From WRAV01 sp050950205 (GTDB taxonomy: Bacteria; Bacillota; Clostridia; Oscillospirales; Ruminococcaceae), in the NCBI GenBank assembly GCA_050950205.1, contig JBMNHF010000015.1, positions 1 through 64,000 of the forward strand: 64,000 nt of DNA, given 5' to 3'. The notes under the pieces were generated by a model. The model searched no databases, was not told the DNA's origin, and saw only the letters and a list, made by a program, of their open reading frames with translations. A program made the translations under genes and the position numbers. This document shows, one piece after another, positions 51,801-58,168 of this stretch. Position 1 is the stretch's first letter, and every line of letters begins with the position of its first letter.

Positions 51801-52651
51801 TCCCACAAGGTGTCTCCCGGTTCCTGGGGGATATCATCCAGTATAAACACCTTGCTGCTCGATGCCCTTGCTTCCAACGAGACATTGTACCCAATCTCCC
51901 GTTTGTATCCCCCTGCATGGTAGCCACCCTGTGCGTGGATTTGAATGTCGTCCCTTTCCTCGGCATTGGTCATGGTTACGGTCAGACTTTGCATGGCGTT
52001 GCCGTTGTGTCGGGTGGTAAAATGCAGCCGACCGCTCGCCCCCTCGTTTTTTGCTCTGTCTGCGGGGGTTATGGTTAAGGTTTTGCCTACCTGCAGACGG
52101 CGCTCCCGGTACAGCTCGATTTCGATTGCCTGTTGGGAGGTGATGCTTCCCCACCAGGTAAAGTCCTCTTCCTCCACTTTAAATGCGATTTTATCGGAGG
52201 CGGGGGAGAGAAGCTCACCCCCCAAATCAAGAATGTACTGTTCCAGATGGAGCAGGGCATCGGGTGCGTCATCCTGCAAGTCCAACACCCAGTAATCCCC
52301 TGCCACCGTATGTTTTGTCAACCGGTAATCCTGATTGATGTACTGGATTTCACCTGTGGAATAGCTTTTTTTGACCCTGATGTAGCCGCTTTCACTTCCA
52401 AGGGGGTCAATCAAGGGCTTTTCGGTGGTCCAGCTGCCCTGCCCAAGGGGGTATTTTGTCTTAAACCCTTTGGGAAAATGCTGGGTGGGTACCACCTTAA
52501 GCCCGATACCCACCGGCACAGGACGCAGATTATCAGCCGATTTTAACGCCCTGACCTTATCGGTAAGCCTTTCGATTGCGCCGCTGCAGCCCGAGAACAG
52601 TAGCAGGCAACACAGCAGCAAGGCAAGGGCGGAGCACAGCTTTTGTTTCAT
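45875..52651 (-). CDS. Giant lipoprotein with tandem VWA domains and acidic repeat tract (2258 aa)
   Basis: Function unknown; predicted to sit outside the membrane. The signal LALLLCCLLLFSGCSG ends in a lipobox (Cys22). Parts in order: a beta-rich N-terminal region to about 460; VWA domain 1 (about 480-680) with MIDAS VVLLLDSSGSM; VWA domain 2 (about 690-870) with MIDAS TVVLDCSGSMG; a long beta-rich middle; an acidic tract (about 1293-1407) of EEEDT/EEEYI repeats; then a C-terminal half that includes a transglutaminase-like segment near 1650 (GWGNEADLAVLAEHLLAQLG) without the catalytic Cys. ATG at 52651 has AGGAGG 7 nt upstream; a TTG at 52687 is rejected. Six small genes flank it in one direction. 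VWA domains usually bind proteins through a metal; the partner is unknown. Confidence 0.85.
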   Translation of the reverse strand: MKQKLCSALALLLCCLLLFSGCSGAIERLTDKVRALKSADNLRPVPVGIGLKVVPTQHFPKGFKTKYPLGQGSWTTEKPLIDPLGSESGYIRVKKSYSTGEIQYINQDYRLTKHTVAGDYWVLDLQDDAPDALLHLEQYILDLGGELLSPASDKIAFKVEEEDFTWWGSITSQQAIEIELYRERRLQVGKTLTITPADRAKNEGASGRLHFTTRHNGNAMQSLTVTMTNAEERDDIQIHAQGGYHAGGYKREIGYNVSLEARASSSKVFILDDIPQEPGDTLWDFLIDGDGVTVSFTLNEIAALEPVKYGEDLGALLVKGVPYGSVSVPVNNVDEHTYYSISHPDIAKGDEAFYGDQTPDGDTLFWLPSGYWNLNIYSDVLHTNSRARGIPVSEGELTVVEMASNLNSLFSTTSNSREGTTEHGMTFLDAPKERDGQIELKFLLYDSENQNAVPTKETTKIYENDVPVEIVSIERLDIPPSVVLLLDSSGSMAEQMRPAVEAAKAFVQMLPDNATVQVVDFDSTARKLDGTTKAEVQKSLDSAVAGGSTALYDAAIMGLELLQGAQRPTLVMFTDGKNEPAAGGLTDKNVVVEAIKSSDIPVYTIGFGKEHPPAHAAKGAPTDAAQDPDDKAPAIVSDLVDFAEISEGKYYSAEDPDALGKVFAAIAARLGNTYTAVYKRPQQATISDVPVVTVVLDCSGSMGQRIEGQGQKMQIAKDMFREFFIQMPDGIMTQLITFEDVWVEQVLTTDKAVMLQAISSLEGGGGTNIVDSARLAYDTLKSVPTSNRILVFLTDAAMEGKHNEKFGHLLTKIKEADIKSLWLGLGMEQEHDEENFAWASETAGGSYLLPNSAKELSDGLDKMLGEVRRKASTDKTVIGMDIVLQGADGKPQSYSGSIEETLSPLGDSGKKEAPPRAIKILTGQPAAQLFATKPSTNDEPDTPAPEDDFATYSPEVSKLLYGGDSPSTDTQIISRVPLAAKSKNTGIEITATEYYRLGKLRGIPAPKDMEYLAVKLQIENLFSDRPFQIPDITSHFYLDVNDLGSYPASVVTWLAQTPLANPGENAVKIDAGKTATGVLIFLVPSARLEDLQLNFYDIPHGHIQMILMGGNKIRGMELQKLSNTKPAKLSDTFTLTVKAYSDVNEIQQHRAPKDTVYRIVEGEITSNVQALLDIVPTERFFLNLVDGQGVVRLPISPVTGYIPMGYLQPKLLAPGSVTPIRWVFAVPKELAGASAGIYGDIAGSAIYIPVKGNSPLPPAGGDYKGEWFDVTVNELSLLSAEDFSYLQQRLVEKEPYDEEMAEEEYIEEEYAEEESLEEELVEEEYIEEEYIEEEDIEEEYIEEEDTEEEDTEEEDTEEEDTEEEDTEEEDTEEEDTEEEDTEEEDAEEEDAEEESLEEEAVEEEYIEEEDDQGPVYVIADLTVHDKKDGFGTGDIATAFRFVSNRIGEGSAPGTITVDGVEQQGLGDFSADELIIPPHSLTDQLTLGIDGDWSVMDGESRRGLLVFELPNNRFTLQSGFIPKLKLAPQNKNFSRKGLLTQRIEIDWEDQSFAEAAAAEIEKVVRQYQGEQAAKEQNGDHKAEAATLIQSAGKHHVPFPSLNGIGTKRLAEPQTPEEVAALLQRLAWRPSYNNVPNQWQTNLSPQATLTQGWGNEADLAVLAEHLLAQLGLKTDRMAVCPTKEGIQALATYLKLEDPDKLAIETLPALTYRDAAGQYHLFVVPFMQEFSQLGGLVYLIQKEDDPIEVTSQTAIVSVAVEAIPLGDAANSGSLLDIGGQFGNLAGAMSGEEDVHDTDDATIPIEMLREEIALNTLSNDAVDIGFGVAQGEAYTAYMESPTGRIISKTVIAKEYYQPVSTKVTVTVSGEEYTHETILKKGETLDSIFTTVGINLPELPGAALKDLNEAVQVSHKNAQPPNEVSTLRWYTRNKLYRFIGAQTVFEDKLAFDLDLTIGRTTKPRCIAVTVRKQEKDAKIATSIDLVSVVNQIHNGSKEAADAFHIMSGLTASRMEGVALGKQGYDFSTIWAKAPKDATTFIITSDTAYEMIPTLRESGFPEKLLQNMQIAADQGDGKMFMVPDLPSEIDGQSRWAWLEVDAKTYETIAVLDTGEHGGFAEYTLLDVLKTPSGSAYVEFAVGAMVGVDVALWSECSAHLVTSDYKEAIKLAANYASSVSEYVHNFFDMMDAAKSAKELSPSGMGWKMKTADSPGSMIPGSAGGDAWMNRPPGKRYLQLQVDLPIPSIVDGFDAGLQFYFDKYKG
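48435..48767 (-). repeat. 15-nt tandem repeat tract encoding Glu-rich pentapeptides
   Basis: Within the VWA gene. Eight exact copies of the 15-nt unit TGTCCTCTTCTTCGG (plus strand; last base varies in the last copy) run from 48511 to 48630. Degenerate copies continue on both sides. The protein reads DTEEE repeated, flanked by YIEEE, DAEEE and SLEEE variants. All steps are multiples of three, so changes in copy number keep the frame. Confidence 0.9.
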
Positions 52652-52730
52652 GGGGAATCCTCCTGCTGATGAAATGGGATTTGCCAAGTTGGCTTATCGG
52701 CGGTACCCAGTTGGTTAGAGTTTTTCCTTA

Positions 52731-53225
52731 CTACTGTTTCACTTGCGAGACGGTGATGCTCATCCCCGAATCCTTTTCATAGGTGAGCATGATGCCGAGC
52801 CCTTCGCCATTTTCCGCTCCGTACATCATGCCGGTTTTGGTGCTCATCTCGTAAGTTTCTTCCGTAAACATGTCCTTGATCTCTTCCAAATAGTCCGAAA
52901 AGTCTTGATCTGAGATCTCCTCTATCATAATATACAGCGAATCCTCGGCTTCCATCATCGTGACGATATTTCCGCCTTTGAACTCGGGAATGCTTTTCGC
53001 CAGATCGGATGAGGGCCATTTGCCCGAACCAATGGTCAACTCCTGGCCATCATCCCCTTTGAACACCACCTGGTCGCCCTCAATGTCTGCATCCACACCC
53101 GCAGTTCCAAGGATTTTCTCCACAAGGGCTTCTCCAGCCTTTTGCTCCAGCTTTTTCTTTACGCCGCAGCCGGCAGTGGACAGAGCCAGCAAAAGAATCA
53201 GTGCCCCGATTAACACCTTTTTCAT
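52731..53225 (-). CDS. Small lipoprotein of the VWA locus (164 aa)
   Basis: Function unknown. A clear lipoprotein signal (LLLALSTAGCGVKKKLEQ, Cys20) is followed by an acidic, mostly beta domain with DGQELTIGSGKWPSSDLAKS, an acidic helix (QDFSDYLEEIKDMFTEETYE) and a terminal strand. It carries no Cys after the lipid site. It precedes the giant lipoprotein gene by 79 bp and faces the same side of the membrane, so the two may interact. The ATG follows AAGGAGAG with standard spacing. Confidence 0.8.
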   Translation of the reverse strand: MKKVLIGALILLLALSTAGCGVKKKLEQKAGEALVEKILGTAGVDADIEGDQVVFKGDDGQELTIGSGKWPSSDLAKSIPEFKGGNIVTMMEAEDSLYIMIEEISDQDFSDYLEEIKDMFTEETYEMSTKTGMMYGAENGEGLGIMLTYEKDSGMSITVSQVKQ

Positions 53226-53376
53226 ACGAATCTCTCCTTAACTGTCAAGGGCCGCTGTATTACAGCCGCCCTGTCTCTGCTACTCAATGAATACAAGGTT
53301 CTCCTCTCCTTTATCGTCAAAGCTCCTTTTGCTGCACTCTTAAAGGCGAGAACTTTATATTGACAAACTTCAAGCC

Positions 53377-53700
53377 TTATTTTAGGATATCGAACTTGCC
53401 GATCAGGGGCAGCCTCTTTGCTTTTCCTCCAAATCCGTTGATGAGCCCCATAATGCCCAGAATGAAAACACCGATGCCGAAAATCGGCAGCAGCAACCAG
53501 CCGATTACGGGGATGATGCCCAGAATCACATTGCCTGCAATGGCGGCAATGAGAAGCACCAGCGACTGGTTGGCATGGAATTTGGCGTATTTTGATTCAG
53601 GACAGGTTAGCAGCGGCAGGAAGAAAAGCAGATAGGCAAGGCCTGCCATGGTTTTGTTCTTCTCAATGTCTTCCGGAGTGTAGGTGATTTGTTCTGTCAT
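53377..53700 (-). CDS. Small membrane protein, DUF4870/Tic20-like (107 aa)
   Basis: A small integral membrane protein with three to four helices. The sequence KTMAGLAYLLFFLPLLTCPESKYAKFHANQ, with the Lys-Phe-His-Ala-Asn-Gln part after the first helix, is the typical mark of the DUF4870/Tic20-like family, followed by helices around VLLIAAIAGNVILGIIPVIG and IFGIGVFILGIMGLINGF. The function of the family in bacteria is not established. AGGAGG precedes the ATG. It lies between the lipoprotein gene and the zinc-ribbon gene. Confidence 0.8.
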   Translation of the reverse strand: MTEQITYTPEDIEKNKTMAGLAYLLFFLPLLTCPESKYAKFHANQSLVLLIAAIAGNVILGIIPVIGWLLLPIFGIGVFILGIMGLINGFGGKAKRLPLIGKFDILK

Positions 53701-53766
53701 GATGATTTCCTCCTAATTATTATTTTTGTGTTGAGTGTGATTTTAGCCCTGTATCTGGAACAAGCT

Positions 53767-54105
53767 TTACAGCTTGTTGCCGCAGACGCTGCAAAACGCA
53801 TCTCCTTTTGATGCGGGGGAATTGCATCGGACACAGATGCGGGGGACACAATCGGTACACATCATGCAATTTTCGTTAAAGTGTTCATCGCAAACCCATC
53901 GATGGCAGGAACCGCATCGGTTGAAGTGTAGCCGTGCGTCCTGTTCACCTAAGCGCAGGGCCTCCCTGGCAGTATCGCAGACAAGAGGCGGGGTGGTATA
54001 TCCGCCACCGCAGACATCACAATAGAAGGTCAGGCGAAAGCCGGTGTCATCCCGCACCGCCTGGCATTTTGCCGTAAAAATGGGAAGGTCCCTATCCTGC
54101 TTCAT
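53767..54105 (-). CDS. Cys-rich zinc-binding protein (112 aa)
   Basis: Function unknown. A cytoplasmic protein with 14 Cys arranged as several zinc sites: FYCDVCGGGY, RCGSCHRWVCDEHFNENC, MCTDCVPRICVRCNSP and FCSVCGNKL. The middle resembles a RING- or LIM-type cross-brace; the end is a standard zinc ribbon. The ATG at 54105 overlaps the stop of the 50-aa ORF upstream (which ends at 54092), so translation is probably coupled. It stands near the start of the VWA locus. Confidence 0.8.
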   Translation of the reverse strand: MKQDRDLPIFTAKCQAVRDDTGFRLTFYCDVCGGGYTTPPLVCDTAREALRLGEQDARLHFNRCGSCHRWVCDEHFNENCMMCTDCVPRICVRCNSPASKGDAFCSVCGNKL

Positions 54106-54244
54106 GATCTGTACCCTCGCCTTCTTTTTTCTGCACCTTCATCCTTTCCAAATTGTCCATAAAAGCACTGAGCTTTTGCAAAGCAAAGTAGTCAAGTGTG
54201 TAAATTTCCTCCATAATTTCATCCCGCAACCGCTCTCTTTGCAC
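54092..54244 (-). CDS. Small coupled ORF at the head of the VWA locus (50 aa)
   Basis: A GTG start at 54244 with AAGGTG 5 nt upstream opens a 50-codon frame rich in Glu, Lys and Leu (EIMEEIYTLDYFALQKLSAF), predicted helical. It stops at TAG 54092, 14 bp inside the following zinc-protein gene. The good ribosome site, the coupling and the helical character argue that it is real. Function unknown. On this strand TTATCT, 17 bp, TATGCT lies upstream as a weak promoter candidate. Confidence 0.6.
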   Translation of the reverse strand: MQRERLRDEIMEEIYTLDYFALQKLSAFMDNLERMKVQKKEGEGTDHEAG

Positions 54245-54358
54245 AAAATCACCTTCTTTCCAAATAGCATAATTTTTTTGACTGAGTTAGATAAATTTGG
54301 TAATATAGAGGAAGTAAGTCAACTGTTTTATTTCATCATACCGTCAATCGCATCGGCT

Positions 54359-54381
54359 GTAATCACCCTTGGGGTGATTAC
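54359..54381. promoter_or_regulatory. Perfect 10-bp palindrome, likely operator
   Basis: GTAATCACCC, 3 bp, GGGTGATTAC in the 274-bp space between the divergent VWA locus and the 54519 gene. A third half site (GGGGTGATT) lies at 54394-54402 in direct orientation. The pattern and place suggest a regulator site for one or both directions. The regulator is not known; the HTH proteins at 55925 and 57543 are nearby candidates. Confidence 0.65.
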
Positions 54382-54518
54382 AAGGTCACAATAGGGGTGA
54401 TTTTTGGAGGGTAACTGAAATATATTGGTAATAACTAACAAAAAGCTTTATCCGGCGTTGGCATACTGACAGCATAAAGAGTTCTAAATAAGCCGTATAG
54501 AAAGGAATCGGTCATCTT

Positions 54519-55904
54519 ATGAAAAAGAAAACCATTGCCTGGGCGGTGCTGCTTCTATTCATCCTGCTAACTGCATGCGGACAGCCAACCGGACTCAATC
54601 CCAAAAGACCAGTCACCCTCACTCTGTGGCACAATTTCGGCGGGCAGATGCAGGCTATGATGGATAAGCACATTGAGGAGTTTAACGCCACGGTCGGTAA
54701 AGAAAAAGGGATTATCATCAGCGTTACCTCTATTTCCGGATCGGCTGCCATTCAGGAAAAGTTGACCATGATTGCGGCAGGGGACCCTGGTGCACCCGAC
54801 ATGCCGGACATTACCACCTGTTATCCGGCTACTGCTACCCTGCTGGCGGAAAAAGGGCTGCTTGCGCCGTTGGACGGATCTTTTACCGACAATGGGCTTG
54901 GCGATTATCTGCCCCGTTTTGTAGAGGAAGGAAGGTTGGCTGACGGAAAGCTCTATGTTTTTCCCTTTGCCAAATCCACCGAGGTGCTTTTTCTCAACCA
55001 AACGCTGTTCGAGCGCTTTTCATCGGCCATCGGGGTGACGGCAGACAGTCTTGCCACCTTTGAGGGAATATCCGATGCAGCTATGGCGTATTATCGCTGG
55101 ACCGACCAGCAGACACCGGATATCCCCAACGACGGAAAAGCCTTTTATACCGCCGATTCCTTTTTCAATCTGGCTCAGGTTGGAATGGAGCAGATGGGAG
55201 CATCCCTTTTTTACGGGGAGGCGCTCCGGCTGGACACGCCGGAGTTTGAGCGGATTTGGAATGCCGTGTTTGAGCCGGCGGTAAAGGGTGGCTACGCTAT
55301 TTACGAGGGCTATTCCTCCGACCTTTCCAAAACGGGGGATATTCTCTGTTCTACCGGCTCAACGGCGGGGATTCTCTTTTACGGCGAAGAGATTACCTAT
55401 CCAAACAACGTTAAGGAAGCTGTGGCATACACCGTTTTACCCTATCCAATCTTTGAGAATGGCAAAAAAATTGCCATCCAGCGGGGAGGTGGCTTGGCGG
55501 TGGCAAAATCCACCCCGGAAAAAGAAGAGGCGGCTGCCTTGTTCCTCAAGTGGTTCACCTCTCCGGAGCAGAATATGCGCTTTGTTGCATCTACCGGCTA
55601 TCTCCCGGTGACCAATCAGGCTTTTACTCACCACATGGAGCGGGAAATTGCCCAAAGCAATAACCCCAATATTCAAAAGCTGCTGCGTACTGCTACCACC
55701 GTGCACGGAGAATTTGATTTTTACATACCACCGGTCTTTGGTGATTTCAATGCGGTCAGCAGCAGGTTCGAAGCCAAGTTCCTTGCAATTGCCCAAGAGC
55801 GGCGGGAGCGGTATCTGGAGCATTGCAGCACGATGGATTCAGCAGCCGCTTATGATAAGGCTGCAAGGGGTGCTCTCAACGAGTTTATCAAAGCACTGTC
55901 TTAA
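54519..55904 (+). CDS. Extracellular solute-binding lipoprotein without permeases (SBP family 1)
   Basis: A 461-aa carbohydrate-type binding protein. Signal and lipobox FILLTACGQPT (Cys20), then VTLTLWHNFGGQMQAMMDKH, the usual opening of family 1, PDITTCYPATATLLAEKGLL, and AALFLKWFTSPEQNMRFVA near the C-terminus. No permease or ATPase gene is near; instead it is followed 20 bp on by a membrane sensor with a LuxR-type HTH. It could feed a distant importer or present a ligand to that sensor. Confidence 0.92.
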   Translation: MKKKTIAWAVLLLFILLTACGQPTGLNPKRPVTLTLWHNFGGQMQAMMDKHIEEFNATVGKEKGIIISVTSISGSAAIQEKLTMIAAGDPGAPDMPDITTCYPATATLLAEKGLLAPLDGSFTDNGLGDYLPRFVEEGRLADGKLYVFPFAKSTEVLFLNQTLFERFSSAIGVTADSLATFEGISDAAMAYYRWTDQQTPDIPNDGKAFYTADSFFNLAQVGMEQMGASLFYGEALRLDTPEFERIWNAVFEPAVKGGYAIYEGYSSDLSKTGDILCSTGSTAGILFYGEEITYPNNVKEAVAYTVLPYPIFENGKKIAIQRGGGLAVAKSTPEKEEAAALFLKWFTSPEQNMRFVASTGYLPVTNQAFTHHMEREIAQSNNPNIQKLLRTATTVHGEFDFYIPPVFGDFNAVSSRFEAKFLAIAQERRERYLEHCSTMDSAAAYDKAARGALNEFIKALS

Positions 55905-55924
55905 GAAAAAGGGAGGGGTTGCAG

Positions 55925-57559
55925 GTGCCAAAGCAGGGACTTATCGAGACACTGGGATTGTACCGCAAGGCGATACGCCGCAGCGGTCAAAACGGTCTGC
56001 CCATGCGTCTGCGGCTGTTTCTTTTCCTGGTATTATTCCTCAATACCATCATGCTGGGGGTTCTGCTCATCCTGTTTTCTACCGGCGTTTTCAAAGCGGG
56101 ACTGCTGGAGCACAGGCCGGTTCTTGGCAATGAGCTGTCTCACATTGCGCAGGATATCTATCGGTCCTTTGGCGCTATTTCGGTGCAGGCGGCAGACCTT
56201 GCCAAAGAGCTTTCGGGGACGCTGGAGCGCAATTTGGCAGAGCACGGCAGTTCGGCCGTCACTTTGCAGGAAAACCCCCATTTGCTGGAGCATCTGCTGG
56301 AGGATGAACTGAGCAGGCTGACCGGTGCGCTGGAGAAGTCGGGGGCCAGCGGCGTTTTTCTTCTGCTGGATGCCACCGTCAATCCCACCCTGCCCAATGG
56401 GGCAAATTCCCGAGCCTGCCTTTACCTGAAAAATATGGAGCCGAATATCGTCAACGCAATGGCGGCATATTTGCACTTTGGATTTGGCCCGATGGCCATT
56501 GCAAGGAACCATGGAATCTACCTTCTTCCCCAGTGGCAGATGGAGATGGATGTGGGAACATTCCCTTATTTTACAGAGGTGATGGCGGTTGCCAGAGAAG
56601 AAAAGCGCTCTCTTTCCCGCCTTTACCGCTGGAGTGAGGCAACGGTTTTGCCGGGATTCAGCGAGCGGGTCATGCTGTGTACCGCACCGCTCATCGCTTC
56701 GGACGGTACGGTGTTTGGCGTCTGCGGTTTTGAGGTGAGCGAAATGCTCTTTAAGCTTTCCTACACACCGGAATCAGAGGGTTACGACCATTTGTTTTGC
56801 CTGCTCTCACCCTTGGAGGAAGATGCACTGCGGCTTTCTGGTGCTCTCTTTGCCGGCAGTTTTGCCGCAGGCCCTGCTGCACCGGAGCACACGCAAATCG
56901 GGGTATTTTCCGGATCGGGCGGTTTTTACAGCTACCGGCAGCCGGGGAAGGAGGGCTATGCCGGTCTGCACGAAACAATATCCCTGTATCCCGCCGATTC
57001 CGCCTATGCCGACCAGCAGTGGGCGGTGGCGCTGATGATGCCGGACGCGGGGCTCAGCAGGTTGATTTCGGCCAGGAGCCGCAACCTGATTGCAGGACTT
57101 TTCGTGCTGATGCTGGCCAACATTGGCCTTGCATCCTTTATCAGCCACAGATATATCCGGCCGGTTGCTGCCGCCTTGGAGCACCTGAAGAAACCCGATC
57201 CGGCCACCAAAACCAAAATTCCCGAAATTGACGACCTCATTGAATTTCTTGCGGCGCAGGACGAATTGCCTATGCCGGGAGAAACAAAAGAACTCCCGGC
57301 CCAGGAGCATTTTGCCCTGTACCAGGAGTTTGTAAAGAATATTAAATCCCTTTCGGCTGCCGAAAAAGCCGTGTTTGATTTGTATGTGCAGGGGCATACC
57401 GCCAAGGAAATTGCCGAGATTCTTTGTCTTTCCATCAACACCATCAAAACCCACAACCGGCGCATCTATATGAAGCTGAACGTTTCCTCCCGCAAGGAGC
57501 TGATGGTGTACATTCAGATGATGGAGGAGGTAAGCTGTATCAATGGGAAAAACAATTGA
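55925..57559 (+). CDS. Membrane-bound sensor with extracellular Cache-like domain and LuxR-type HTH
   Basis: A one-component regulator of 544 aa. Helix 1 (LRLFLFLVLFLNTIMLGVLLIL, about 28-48), a large extracellular domain (about 50-385) with a Cache-like feel (GVFLLLDATVNPTLPNG; FGVCGFEVSEMLFKLSYTP), helix 2 (about 390-410, LIAGLFVLMLANIGLASFIS), a linker, and a C-terminal LuxR HTH (about 470-535): LSAAEKAVFDLYVQGHTAKEIAEILCLSINTIKTHNRRIYMKL is split by its usual turns. A membrane-anchored LuxR protein must bind DNA near the membrane. The GTG at 55925 has GGGAGGGG upstream; the TTG at 55919 overlaps the end of that site. It follows the binding-protein gene and overlaps the next gene by 17 bp. 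Confidence 0.85.
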   Translation: MPKQGLIETLGLYRKAIRRSGQNGLPMRLRLFLFLVLFLNTIMLGVLLILFSTGVFKAGLLEHRPVLGNELSHIAQDIYRSFGAISVQAADLAKELSGTLERNLAEHGSSAVTLQENPHLLEHLLEDELSRLTGALEKSGASGVFLLLDATVNPTLPNGANSRACLYLKNMEPNIVNAMAAYLHFGFGPMAIARNHGIYLLPQWQMEMDVGTFPYFTEVMAVAREEKRSLSRLYRWSEATVLPGFSERVMLCTAPLIASDGTVFGVCGFEVSEMLFKLSYTPESEGYDHLFCLLSPLEEDALRLSGALFAGSFAAGPAAPEHTQIGVFSGSGGFYSYRQPGKEGYAGLHETISLYPADSAYADQQWAVALMMPDAGLSRLISARSRNLIAGLFVLMLANIGLASFISHRYIRPVAAALEHLKKPDPATKTKIPEIDDLIEFLAAQDELPMPGETKELPAQEHFALYQEFVKNIKSLSAAEKAVFDLYVQGHTAKEIAEILCLSINTIKTHNRRIYMKLNVSSRKELMVYIQMMEEVSCINGKNN

Positions 57560-57905
57560 ACCAAGAGAATTGGATACCTTAGCCTCACGCATTCGGTGGA
57601 TTATAGCCGAAAGGCAAATTAAACAGGCAGACTTTGCCAAAGCTCTTGGAATCAGCGCAAACTATGTCTATCTGCTGACCAGCGGCAGGAAAACCTCCAT
57701 TTCCGAAACCTTGGCACGGCTGATTGAAAGCACTTACGGCTACCCCGCAGTGTGGGTGCTTACCGGAAAAAGGCCGGAGATTGACGAGAGCACCTATCGC
57801 GATTTGAGGAGTGATACCATTCGGAAGGTGGAGCGGATGAATCCGGAGGAGCTGCGGGCAGTGGCGGCCTTTATACACTCATTGCGAAACATGGGGAGGG
57901 AATAA
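57543..57905 (+). CDS. Small XRE-type helix-turn-helix regulator (120 aa)
   Basis: A Cro/C1-type DNA-binding protein. The HTH lies at about residues 13-65: ASRIRWIIAERQIKQADFAK, then ALGISANYVYLLTSGRKTSI. The following part (LARLIESTYGYPAVWVLTGK) is like phage-repressor-type HTH proteins that lack the peptidase part. The C-terminal 40 residues are charged and helical. It overlaps the sensor gene by 17 bp, so it belongs to the same operon. It might act on the palindrome at 54359; no direct evidence. Confidence 0.85.
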   Translation: MGKTIEPRELDTLASRIRWIIAERQIKQADFAKALGISANYVYLLTSGRKTSISETLARLIESTYGYPAVWVLTGKRPEIDESTYRDLRSDTIRKVERMNPEELRAVAAFIHSLRNMGRE

Positions 57906-58068
57906 GCCGTATCCCGATTCTCCGTCTCAAGCCTTGCTCTTCTTGCAAGCTTCGAGGGCATATAGCCGACTCCTTGCGAGAATAGCTTCAACGCATCTCG
58001 GTCCCATCCAAAATAAATCACTGTAACCAGAGTCAGGGGCCCGGCTACGCTGGTGCCATTTGGGAAAA

Positions 58069-58123
58069 AGCCTCCCTATGTTCATGCGATGCAACCTTCA
58101 TCGCTGAACGCAGGGAGGCTTTT
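58069..58123. terminator. Bidirectional terminator between the HTH gene and selO
   Basis: AAGCCTCCCT...AGGGAGGCTT form the outer 10-bp stem, with inner GTTCA/TGAAC and GCGATG/CATCGC pairs, and A/T runs on both sides. It stands between converging genes. Confidence 0.85.
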
Positions 58124-58168
58124 GTTGTGGATGGCCAGAGCATAGGATGTGGCAGTAAGCTAAGACCA

